A stretch of DNA of 24,281 bases, from assembly GCA_031553315.1 (NCBI GenBank), contig JAVBLT010000051.1, positions 1 to 24,281 on the forward strand, given 5' to 3'. Positions 7,214 to 14,968 of this stretch are shown here, in pieces. This stretch comes from JAVBLT01 sp031553315. GTDB lineage: Bacteria > Verrucomicrobiota > Kiritimatiellia > RFP12 > DVOR01. The position numbers were made by a program, and so were the translations under genes. The notes beneath the pieces are model-generated. The model was not told the origin of the DNA, did not search any database, and was given only the letters and a program-made list of their open reading frames with translations. The first letter of the stretch is position 1; every line of letters begins with the position of its first letter.

Positions 7214-8220
7214 TGGACAAGCAGAAAATAACACTCTTCGCCCTCTCAGGAGCCGGAGGCGCAATCCTCATCGCCCTCGCCGCAGTCCTCTACCTCTCCG
7301 TCTCCAACATGGCCGCCGCCCACAAAGCCCGCGACAAAGCCTACAGCGACTTTGAAGCCTACTACCGCAAACCCGTCTTCCCCAACCGCGAAAACATCGA
7401 CATCCGCAAGGCCGACATCGCCTCCATCGACGCCTGGACCACCAACGCCCTCGCCCGAATCCAAAAAGGCGACATCGAAATCAAAGACGAAACCATCGTC
7501 GGCTTCAAAACACGCCTTCAGGAAGACGTCCGCACCCTCGCCGGCACCAGCGGCGCCCAGCGCGTCAAACCCGGCCTCACCTTCGGGTTCGACTACTACC
7601 TCGGCCTCACCAACGAAATGCCCCGCGAAGAAAACATCCCCCGCCTCGCCCGCCAGCTCGCCTACATCGACCAGATCGCCCGCATCCTCTTCACCGCCGG
7701 CATCACCCAGCTCACCAGCGTCACCCGCGAAGAATTCGACCGCACCCCCGCCGCCGGCGACGACTCCTCCCCCCGCTCCACCCGCAGAACCCGCCGCCCC
7801 AGCTACGACGACGCCGAAACCACCACCCCCGAAACCTCGACCCTCGCCACCGCCCCCCTCCCCCCCCCCATCGCCCAACAGCTCCAAAAAGAGACCCTCA
7901 TCTTCGAATTCGAAGCCGGCTACCCCACCCTCGCCACCGCCCTCAACGACCTCACCAAAGCCGACCTCTTCACCGCCGTCACCGACCTGCGCATCATCCG
8001 CGGCAAAACAGTCCAAGCCGCCTTCGACGACCGCACCAAACTCCTCGACAGCCTCCACAGCCGCCGCAAAAGCGATCCACCCCCCGCCGCACCCGCCACC
8101 GAAATCATCGGCATGCGCCCCCAGGATCGCATCGTCACCAACCCCGAAACCGATCCGCCCCTCAAAGTCGTCATGAAGGTCGACGTCTACGCCCTCAAAG
8201 GAGCGAACCGTGCAAATTAA
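7213..8220 (+). CDS. PilO-position inner-membrane protein (Amuc_1100-like)
   Basis: A 335-residue protein with one N-terminal membrane helix (about 12-33), a helical/coiled-coil stretch (34-115) and a periplasmic alpha/beta part. Block FGFDYYLGLTNEMPR…IPRLARQLAYIDQI (about 124-157) and strand block LIFEFEAGYPTLATALNDL (about 229-247) resemble the Akkermansia Amuc_1100 family, whose fold is PilO/EpsM-like. Between them lies a disordered S/T/P/R-rich linker (about 178-222) encoded in part by an uninterrupted run of ten C (7860-7869). The start overlaps the previous stop by one base, with AAGGAG nine bases upstream. The last 11 bases overlap the next gene. It probably dimerises with the PilN part of the preceding protein to align the inner-membrane platform. 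Family assignment rests on order, topology and these blocks. Confidence 0.78.
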   Translation: MDKQKITLFALSGAGGAILIALAAVLYLSVSNMAAAHKARDKAYSDFEAYYRKPVFPNRENIDIRKADIASIDAWTTNALARIQKGDIEIKDETIVGFKTRLQEDVRTLAGTSGAQRVKPGLTFGFDYYLGLTNEMPREENIPRLARQLAYIDQIARILFTAGITQLTSVTREEFDRTPAAGDDSSPRSTRRTRRPSYDDAETTTPETSTLATAPLPPPIAQQLQKETLIFEFEAGYPTLATALNDLTKADLFTAVTDLRIIRGKTVQAAFDDRTKLLDSLHSRRKSDPPPAAPATEIIGMRPQDRIVTNPETDPPLKVVMKVDVYALKGANRAN

Positions 8221-9313
8221 AACCGAAAGCATCGCCGCCTTCTTCCGGCAGTATGACCGCGTGCTGGCCCTCGCCGCACTGCTCATCCTCCTCGTATCCC
8301 TCGGCTACCTCGTCAGCGCAGGCGTTCAGCAGCACCACCAGCAGGAACAATACATCAAACGCCTCGCCCAGCCCCACGAACCCAAAGCCGCCAAACCCAC
8401 CGACCTCACCCCCTACCAAAAAGCAGGCGAAACCCTCCAGACCCCCAAACACATCAGCGTGCCAGCCCCCACAGCCGCCACATTCCTCACCCCCGAGCGC
8501 CGCTTCATCTGCACCAACCCCGGCTGCCCCGGCGTCATGGTCCCCTGGACCAAAGAAGACCCCCCCGCCAAATGCCCCTTCTGCGGAACCGAATTCGTCA
8601 AAGCCCCGACAGGCCCCGTCGACACCGACATGGACGGCATGCCCGACGACTGGGAGAAAAAATACAGCCTCGACCCCAACAACCCCGCCGACGCCCATGA
8701 CGACGCCGACAAAGACGGCTTCACCAACCTCGAAGAATTCCTCGCCGGCACCGACCCCGCCGACCCCAAAAGCCACCCCGACATCATGACCCGCATGATC
8801 CTCATCGGCATTGAAGGCCGCAAGCTCCCCATCGTCTTCAGCGACACCAGCACAATGCCCGACGGCAAAAAAATGCTCGCCTTCAACCTTCCCCAGGCCC
8901 GCCCCCCCAAAACCGTCTACGTCCGCGAAGGCGAAATGATCGACGTCACCGGCTTCAAAGCCCTGAAATTCACAGAGAAGAAGCAAAAAATCGTCGATCC
9001 CAAATTGCAAAACGCCGAGAAAGAAATCGACGTCTCCACCGTCGACCTCATACGCGAGGCAGACGGTAAAAAGGTCACCCTCAGGCGAGGCAGCCCCAAC
9101 ACCATGTTGGAAGAAGAGGCGAAAATCGAGCTGCCGATGGATAAGTTCACGGCAACACTTTCGCCCGAAAGCGAATTTGAAGTGCGCGATGAAAAATATG
9201 TCGTTAAGTCTATTGACAAAGCGGCTTCAACTGTGATAATCCTTAGAGAACGCGATAAGAAAGAGTACGTCGTCGGGCGTACGCCATCGGCAGATACAAA
9301 TCGGCTGAATTGA
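8210..9313 (+). CDS. PilP-position membrane protein with zinc ribbon and calcium loops (Amuc_1099-like)
   Basis: A 367-residue protein with a single membrane helix (about 18-38), a linker, then a four-cysteine zinc ribbon (C101, C106, C122, C125). Two aspartate-rich, thrombospondin-3/EF-hand-like loops follow (DTDMDGMPDDWE, 138-149; DADKDGFTNLEEF, 165-177, then GTDP). Residues about 190-360 are beta-rich and could be two PilP-like beta domains (FEVRDEKYVVKSIDKAASTV near 320-340). Classical PilP is a short lipoprotein without zinc or calcium sites, so this is an unusual architecture; by place between PilO and the secretin it should link the inner-membrane complex to PilQ. The start is GTG with AAAGGAG upstream, overlapping the previous gene by 11 bases. 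From about 9050 codon use changes sharply (AGA, ATA, TCT, GTT appear), and a promoter lies inside the gene at 9213-9240. Confidence 0.72.
   Translation: MQIKTESIAAFFRQYDRVLALAALLILLVSLGYLVSAGVQQHHQQEQYIKRLAQPHEPKAAKPTDLTPYQKAGETLQTPKHISVPAPTAATFLTPERRFICTNPGCPGVMVPWTKEDPPAKCPFCGTEFVKAPTGPVDTDMDGMPDDWEKKYSLDPNNPADAHDDADKDGFTNLEEFLAGTDPADPKSHPDIMTRMILIGIEGRKLPIVFSDTSTMPDGKKMLAFNLPQARPPKTVYVREGEMIDVTGFKALKFTEKKQKIVDPKLQNAEKEIDVSTVDLIREADGKKVTLRRGSPNTMLEEEAKIELPMDKFTATLSPESEFEVRDEKYVVKSIDKAASTVIILRERDKKEYVVGRTPSADTNRLN
9213..9240 (+). promoter_or_regulatory. Near-consensus internal promoter for the secretin gene
   Basis: A perfect -35 (TTGACA, 9213-9218), a 16-bp spacer and an extended -10 (TGTGATAAT, hexamer GATAAT at 9235-9240, 5/6). 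It lies within the last 100 bases of the PilP-position gene. The start of transcription would be near 9247, giving a leader of about 120 bases before the secretin ATG. It is the best sigma-70 match noticed in the window and would let the secretin be made independently of the upstream operon genes. Confidence 0.65.
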
Positions 9314-9365
9314 TTTCCGGGTAATTGGTTTAACAGGCGTTTGCCTTGATGCGGAGTAATGTCAT

Positions 9366-12300
9366 ATGACACATGTTATGCGCTTGCTGGTTGTCAGTGC
9401 CCTGGCGGCAGGAACCGGTTGGGTTCTGGCTCAGGACGATTCTCTCGACGCGCTCCTGATGGACCTCGGCGGAGTTGAAGAAGTAACCCCCAAACAAAAC
9501 GAGGCCGGCAAAGAAGCCATCGCCGAACCCGAAGCGGAAAAAGACGACGCCGACATCGCGCCTGCTCCTGCTCCCGAAGTGAAGCAAGACGACGGCGCCA
9601 TGGAAGAACCCGCCGCCCCCGAGATCACCCCCGAGCCCGAGGTCACACCTCCCCAGCCCGAACCGGCGCCCGAGCCCGAAATCACACCCGAGCCCGAGGT
9701 CACACCCGAAGTGACCCCCGCGCCCGAAGCGATCCCCCAGCCCGAGCCAGCGCCCGAGCCCGAACCGGCGCCCCAGCCGGAGATCGCCCCCGAACCCGAG
9801 GCCGATCCCGCCCCCGTGCCCGGCGACGCCCCCGATCCCGCCCCCGCCGCGGCAGCGCCCGCCCCCGCCGCCGGCACACCCAAAATCTCCCCCGAAGAAG
9901 CCAAGCTCGCCGCCGAGCTCGAAGCCCTCTACCAGCTCCGCGTAGACACACTCAACCAGCACGGCCTCGATTCCCTCAAACTCGCCGACGCCGCCTACGC
10001 CCGCGGCGATTTCGACGAAGCCCTCCGCAAGTACAACGAAGCGGGCACCTACATCCGCAACCGCGAAGACATGGTTCCCAATCTTGAGCGAGCCCGCGTC
10101 GGCATCCGCAACGCCTACTACGGCAAAGCCAAAGCCCTCATCAAGCAAGGCGACCTCGAAGAAGCCAAAAACAACGCCGTCAAAGCCAAAAGCAACGGCC
10201 ACACCAACGCCGACCGCCTCATCAGCGACATCGACGAGAAAATCGCCAAAAAGGCCAAGGAACGCCGCCCCTCCACCACCACCTATCTCGACAGCGAAGC
10301 GTATACCAAAGAGCGCCTCGCCATTCAGAACCGCCTGAACCGCGCCAGCATCTACTTCTCCACAACCAAGCTCGCCAGCGCCATGGAACAGGTCGACCTC
10401 ATCCTGCGCGAAGACCCCTACAACCGCGAAGCCATCGAGCTCCGCAAAAAAATCGCCGAAAAGCAAATCCTCGTTGAAGACGATTTCCGCGATTCCACCC
10501 ACAAGGTGATGATCAAAGAAGTCCTCGACAACTGGACCCCTAAAAACCGCCTCGCCGCCGACAGCATCGACCTCACAGGCACGACCGAAGTGACCAGCGG
10601 CAAAGGCAAAGTCGTCACCCAGGATCCCCGGTTCACCCAGGAACAGGTCATCAAAGGCAAGCTCGGCAGCATCAAAATCCCGGAAGTCAAATTCCAGCCC
10701 CCCGCCACCATTATCGACGCGGTCGACTTCTTCAACCAAGTCAGCATCAACTTCGACAACCCCGAGCTGCCCATCGAGCAGCGCGGCGTCAACATCGTGC
10801 TGAAGCTCAACGCCGCCGGCGCCGCCGCACCCGCCGCGCCCGCCGCCGACGACCCCTTCGCAATGGCCGGCGCCACCGGCGGAGCCAGCTCCTCCGGCGC
10901 CCCCGAAATCCCCTCCATCCGCATGCGCAACGTGAGCCTCAAAGAAGCGCTCGACATGGTCTGCGAAGTCACCGGCATGAAATACAGCATCCGCGGCAAC
11001 GCCATCATGATCATCCCCAGAAGCCAATCGGTCGACGACCTCGAAACCCGCTCATACAACGTCATGAGCACCATCGTGGAACGTTCCGGCGCCATCACCT
11101 CCGAGCTCGGCTCCCAGCAGAACAGCTTCACCCCCGTGGCCATGCCCGAAGCCGGCGACTCCGCCTCCCAGCTCAAAACCCTCTTCAGCCAGATGGGCGT
11201 GCTCTGGCCCGACGGTTCCTCCATCGCCTACCTCTCCGCCATCGGCAAGCTCCGCGTGAAAAACACCGCCGAAAACCTCGCCGCCCTCGAATCCGCCCTC
11301 GACGAGCTCAACGTGACCCCCTATCAGGTCGAAGTGGAAGCCCGCTTCGTTGAAGTCTCCCAAAGCGACCTCAACTCCCTCGGCTTCGAATGGACCCTCA
11401 ACCAAAACCTCACCGGAACCATCGGCAACGGCATCAACTGGAACCACCTGCACGACGCCAAAACCGCCGGCGGCGGCCTCTTTGTGGCCGGTTCGGGCGG
11501 CTCGGGCACCAAGACCGACAACATCGGCATGCAAGGCGGCCCCGACGCCTTCAACCAGGGCATGCGCTTCATGGGCGACGCCAACACCCTGGCCAACCGC
11601 GTGAACCTCAGCAACTCCTCGCTCCCGACCGACGACCGCTTCGCCATGGTCTCCGCCGTCTTCGGCGAGCTCGACATCTCCATGATCCTCCACATGCTCT
11701 CACAGCGCACCGACACCGACCTCCTCTCCTCGCCCAAGGTCGTGGCCCGCCCCGGCCAGGAAGCCGTGATGCAGGTCGTGACCGAATACATCTACCCGAC
11801 CAGCTTTGAAGTGAAAGAGCTCGACATCAACACCGGCAGCAACGGCAGCAACGCCCAGCTCAACATCCCGGTGCCTTTCGCCGTGGAACCCCAAAACTTC
11901 GAAATGCGCCCTGTCGGCGTGATCCTCCAAGTCGTCCCCGAAGTCTCCACCGAAGGGCAGATGATCAACCTCGTGGTCAATCCGCAGGTCATCGAGCTGC
12001 GCGAATGGCACAACTACGGCATGAAGATCCCCTACACGCCGCCGCCGACCACCACCACCGTGATCACCGATGCCCTCGGAACCGCGCTCGACACGCTCAC
12101 CGGCTCCGGCGCCACGACCACGCAGGAGTATATCAACCTCGACATGCCCCAGCCCTTCTTCCACGTCCGCTCCGTGAACACCCAGCTTTCGGTCTACAAC
12201 GGCGCCACCGTGGTCATGGGCGGCATGATCAACGAAGTGCGCAAGTCGTTTGACGACAAGATTCCGATTCTCGGCGATCTGCCCTTCATCGGCTTCCTCT

Positions 12301-12449
12301 TCCGCAGCAAGGCCGAATTCAGCGACAAGCGCAACCTGTTGATCTTCCTCACGGCTCGCCTGGTCGACCCCGCCGGCAAGACCGTCCGCACCGCGGTTGA
12401 AGCCAGCAACAAGCCCGTTGCGGCTCCCGCACCCCAGCCCAACACGTAA
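9366..12449 (+). CDS. Outer-membrane secretin (PilQ/GspD type, Amuc_1098-like)
   Basis: A 1027-residue secretin expected to form a multimeric outer-membrane channel for the pilus-like machine. A signal peptide ends near A22-Q23. Residues about 60-172 are a disordered, Pro/Glu-rich repeat (PEPEITPEPEVTP units). Residues 175-400 are helical with TPR-like pairs (ADAAYARGDFDEALRKYNEA; AEKQILVEDDF). N-domains follow at about 430-480 and 515-555, split by an Ala/Gly-rich insertion (482-513), then another at 595-650. The secretin domain covers about 655-1000: VEVEARFVEVSQSDLNSLGF (655-674), LLSSPKVVARPGQEA, and the signature IPILGDLPFIGFLFR (966-980) followed by LLIFLTARLV. Start: ATG at 9366 with GGAG nine bases upstream. 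It follows the PilP-position gene by 52 bases and ends at a strong terminator. Family: secretin certain; pilus rather than type II secretion inferred from neighbours. Confidence 0.93.
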   Translation: MTHVMRLLVVSALAAGTGWVLAQDDSLDALLMDLGGVEEVTPKQNEAGKEAIAEPEAEKDDADIAPAPAPEVKQDDGAMEEPAAPEITPEPEVTPPQPEPAPEPEITPEPEVTPEVTPAPEAIPQPEPAPEPEPAPQPEIAPEPEADPAPVPGDAPDPAPAAAAPAPAAGTPKISPEEAKLAAELEALYQLRVDTLNQHGLDSLKLADAAYARGDFDEALRKYNEAGTYIRNREDMVPNLERARVGIRNAYYGKAKALIKQGDLEEAKNNAVKAKSNGHTNADRLISDIDEKIAKKAKERRPSTTTYLDSEAYTKERLAIQNRLNRASIYFSTTKLASAMEQVDLILREDPYNREAIELRKKIAEKQILVEDDFRDSTHKVMIKEVLDNWTPKNRLAADSIDLTGTTEVTSGKGKVVTQDPRFTQEQVIKGKLGSIKIPEVKFQPPATIIDAVDFFNQVSINFDNPELPIEQRGVNIVLKLNAAGAAAPAAPAADDPFAMAGATGGASSSGAPEIPSIRMRNVSLKEALDMVCEVTGMKYSIRGNAIMIIPRSQSVDDLETRSYNVMSTIVERSGAITSELGSQQNSFTPVAMPEAGDSASQLKTLFSQMGVLWPDGSSIAYLSAIGKLRVKNTAENLAALESALDELNVTPYQVEVEARFVEVSQSDLNSLGFEWTLNQNLTGTIGNGINWNHLHDAKTAGGGLFVAGSGGSGTKTDNIGMQGGPDAFNQGMRFMGDANTLANRVNLSNSSLPTDDRFAMVSAVFGELDISMILHMLSQRTDTDLLSSPKVVARPGQEAVMQVVTEYIYPTSFEVKELDINTGSNGSNAQLNIPVPFAVEPQNFEMRPVGVILQVVPEVSTEGQMINLVVNPQVIELREWHNYGMKIPYTPPPTTTTVITDALGTALDTLTGSGATTTQEYINLDMPQPFFHVRSVNTQLSVYNGATVVMGGMINEVRKSFDDKIPILGDLPFIGFLFRSKAEFSDKRNLLIFLTARLVDPAGKTVRTAVEASNKPVAAPAPQPNT

Positions 12450-12461
12450 GGGATGCCTTTC

Positions 12462-12499
12462 ACGGCGGTTCGCATAGTCAAGGAGATGCGAACCGCCGT
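12462..12499 (+). terminator. Strong hairpin terminator after the secretin gene
   Basis: A perfect 14-bp stem (ACGGCGGTTCGCAT / ATGCGAACCGCCGT) with a 10-base loop, 12 bases after the secretin stop, followed by TGCCTTTCTCT. The T-tract is mixed with C rather than pure. It ends the pilus-like operon. The rest of the gap to coaE (12500-12676) is pyrimidine-rich on the plus strand, and I find no clear promoter in it. Confidence 0.8.
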
Positions 12500-12676
12500 T
12501 GCCTTTCTCTCCCCCTCCTTCACCCTTCTCCCCGGTCTGCGACCGTCTGCCTCTCTCTCAACCGGCTCATCTTCACAGGCTCCTTCAGGCCGCCTTCCCT
12601 GCCGGTTCTTCCTTCGAAAACGCATTATGTTTTCACACACTTTGTTTTTTTCTTTTTCCGCGCGCCCCGGGGGCTT

Positions 12677-13279
12677 ATGATTTCCTGCGCGGCCATTACG
12701 GGCGGGATCGCCTGCGGCAAATCGCTTCTTGAGCGCCACCTCGCCGGGCGGGGTTGCCGCATTCTTGATGCCGACGCGGTCGTGCATGACCTCCAGCGCC
12801 CCTCGGGCGAAGCCTACGGCGACCTGGTCAACGCGTTCGGGGCCGATATTCTCGCCCCCGGCGGCGAGATCGACCGGCGCAGGCTCGCGGCCAAAGGTTT
12901 TGCGACCCCGGCGAGCCGGGCTCTTCTGGAGAGCCTGCTCCACGACCGGGTGCGGGCGGTGTTCGAGGCCTGGCGCCGGGAGGCGGAGCCGGGGGTGATT
13001 CATTTGGGGAGCATTCCGCTGCTGTATGAAACGGGCTGGGAAAAAGAGTGGCCCTTTGTGATCAGCGTGTGCGCGGAACCGGCGGTGCAGCTCCGCCGCC
13101 TCACCCGGCTGCGGGGCATGACGGAGCCCGAAGCGCTGGCCAGGCTCAACGCCCAGTGGCCCGTGGCCGAAAAAGCGGCCCGCGCGGATTATGTTATTTG
13201 GAATAATACGGATGAGCCCGAAAAACTCCGCCTGGAATCGGAGCGGCTTTTCCACTACCTGATGGAGAATCAAGGATGA
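12677..13279 (+). CDS. coaE: Dephospho-CoA kinase
   Basis: A 200-residue cytoplasmic kinase, the usual length of CoaE, which phosphorylates the ribose 3'-hydroxyl of dephospho-CoA in the last step of CoA synthesis. The P-loop is ITGGIACGKS (7-16; most family members read GGIGSGK). DADAVVHDL (31-39) is the family block after it, and HLGSIPLLYETGWEKE (about 112-127) matches the conserved DxPLLFE region, with DxP replaced by GSIP. A lid with R139, R142 and R145 (QLRRLTRLRGMTE) and a C-terminal ADYVIWNNTD block complete the family pattern. The ribosome site is poor (GGGGGC close to the ATG). It overlaps rho by 4 bases (ATGA), so it is the first gene of the coaE-rho group. Confidence 0.93.
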   Translation: MISCAAITGGIACGKSLLERHLAGRGCRILDADAVVHDLQRPSGEAYGDLVNAFGADILAPGGEIDRRRLAAKGFATPASRALLESLLHDRVRAVFEAWRREAEPGVIHLGSIPLLYETGWEKEWPFVISVCAEPAVQLRRLTRLRGMTEPEALARLNAQWPVAEKAARADYVIWNNTDEPEKLRLESERLFHYLMENQG

Positions 13280-14964
13280 TCGACGAAAAAACGTCTGCCG
13301 AATTTCACGATGCCCCGGCCTCCGCGCCCGCGCCTGCGGAAGAACGGGCCAAGCCCATTTCCCGTTCGCGCGTCGCCAAAGTGAAAGAACCCAAGGCCGC
13401 CGCTCCCGCCCAGCAACCGGAAGCGCCTCAGCCCGAGCCCGTTCGCCCGCCGCCGCCGGAAGCCGCGCCGCCGCCCGAACAGCCTCAGCAGCAACAGCCC
13501 CAGCAGCAGCGCCGCTGGCAATCCCAGAACCGTTTTCACGCCAAAGGCGGTCAGCAGCAAAACCAGCAGAACCGCCAGCAGCAGAACCAGCAGCGCGGCG
13601 GGTTCCAGCACAAGCAGCACAAACACCAACAGCAGCAGCAACAGCAGCAGGAAGCGCCCCACGCGCCGCGTCAGCCGGAGTTTCCGCCGCTTCCGCCCGA
13701 TACCCCTGCGCTCAAGCTGAAGGATCTGGAACGGGTTTCGTTTGAGGCGCTTGTGACCCTGCTTCCGCCCGATAAAATCGACGATGCTCCCAACATGCGC
13801 CGCCATGAGCTGATTGTGGAGATCATCCGCTACCATCTCCGCCGCCAGGGCGTGGTCATCACCTCGGGCGTGCTTGAAATCCTGCCCGACGGCTACGGCT
13901 TTCTCCGCTCCCCCACGAACAATTACCTGCAATGCCCGGAAGACGTCTACGTCTCTCCCGCCCAGGTTCGCAAACACGGCCTGCGCACCGGCGATTTCAT
14001 CGAGGGCCCCATCCGCGACCCGCGCGACAAAGAGAAGTTTTTCGCCCTTGCCACCGTCGACCTCATCAACGGCAAGCCCGCCGCCGAAGCCAAGCGCATC
14101 ATCCACTTTGAAAACCTCACCCCCATTTTCCCCGACGAACGCATCCACCTCGAGACCGCGAAAGAGGAAATGTCGACCCGCGTGATGGATCTCTTCACCC
14201 CCATCGGCATGGGTCAGCGCGGCATCATCGTGGCGCCGCCCCGCACCGGCAAAACCGTGCTGATGCAAAAAATCGCCAACGCCATCTCCGCCAACCACCC
14301 CGACCTGAACCTCATCATTCTGCTGATCGACGAACGCCCCGAAGAAGTGACCGACATGCAGCGCAACACCCAGGCGCTCGTGATCAGCTCCACCTTCGAC
14401 GAAGCCCCCGAGCGCCACTGCCAGGTCGCCGAAATGGTCATCGAGGTCGCCAAGCGCATGGTCGAATGCGGCCAAGACGTGGTCATCCTGCTCGACAGCA
14501 TCACCCGCCTCGCCCGCGCCTACAACACCGTGCAGCCCCACAGCGGCAAGATCCTCTCCGGCGGCATGGACGCCAACGCCCTGCACAAGCCCAAACGCTT
14601 CTTCGGCGCCGCCCGCAACATCGAAAACGGCGGCAGCCTCACCATCATCGCCACAGCCCTCATCGAAACCGGCAGCAAGATGGACGATGTGATCTTCGAA
14701 GAGTTCAAAGGCACCGGCAACATGGAGCTTTGGCTCGACCGCCAGCTCTCCGACAAACGCATCTTCCCCGCCATCAACATCGACCGCTCCGGCACCCGCA
14801 AGGAAGAGCTCCTCCTCCACCCCGAAGAGCTCAACCGCACCTGGATTCTCCGCCGCGCGCTCAACGGCGTGCCCCCCACGGAGACCATGGAAATTATCCT
14901 CAAACGCATGAAAAGCACCGGCAGCAACGCCGAATTCCTCATGTCCATCAAGGAAAACGGCTAA
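13276..14964 (+). CDS. rho: Transcription termination factor Rho with Q/N-rich N-terminal extension
   Basis: A 562-residue hexameric RNA helicase that ends transcription; E. coli Rho has 419 residues. The extra part is N-terminal: residues 1-67 are Pro/Ala/Glu-rich and 69-125 are extremely Gln-rich (30 Q and 4 N in 57 residues, ending in eight Q). The Rho fold starts near 145 (LKLKDLERVSFEALV), with the RNA-binding cold-shock domain at about 195-270 (LPDGYGFLR). The ATPase core holds a P-loop APPRTGKT (320-327; E. coli has K where R323 stands), Walker B LIILLIDERPEEVTD (346-360), DSITRLARAYN (407-417), Q-loop region SGGMDANALHKPKRFFGAAR (428-447) and R-loop/arginine-finger block around GTGNMELWLDR (479-489). 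The start overlaps coaE by 4 bp. Rho genes are often autoregulated, but there is no room for a leader here. Confidence 0.96.
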   Translation: MIDEKTSAEFHDAPASAPAPAEERAKPISRSRVAKVKEPKAAAPAQQPEAPQPEPVRPPPPEAAPPPEQPQQQQPQQQRRWQSQNRFHAKGGQQQNQQNRQQQNQQRGGFQHKQHKHQQQQQQQQEAPHAPRQPEFPPLPPDTPALKLKDLERVSFEALVTLLPPDKIDDAPNMRRHELIVEIIRYHLRRQGVVITSGVLEILPDGYGFLRSPTNNYLQCPEDVYVSPAQVRKHGLRTGDFIEGPIRDPRDKEKFFALATVDLINGKPAAEAKRIIHFENLTPIFPDERIHLETAKEEMSTRVMDLFTPIGMGQRGIIVAPPRTGKTVLMQKIANAISANHPDLNLIILLIDERPEEVTDMQRNTQALVISSTFDEAPERHCQVAEMVIEVAKRMVECGQDVVILLDSITRLARAYNTVQPHSGKILSGGMDANALHKPKRFFGAARNIENGGSLTIIATALIETGSKMDDVIFEEFKGTGNMELWLDRQLSDKRIFPAINIDRSGTRKEELLLHPEELNRTWILRRALNGVPPTETMEIILKRMKSTGSNAEFLMSIKENG

Positions 14965-14968
14965 TGCG

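Noticed and set aside
12600..12676. Promoter directly before coaE (A/T-rich, TTATGTTTTC)
   Set aside because: No -35 hexamer at a suitable distance; not supported beyond local base composition.
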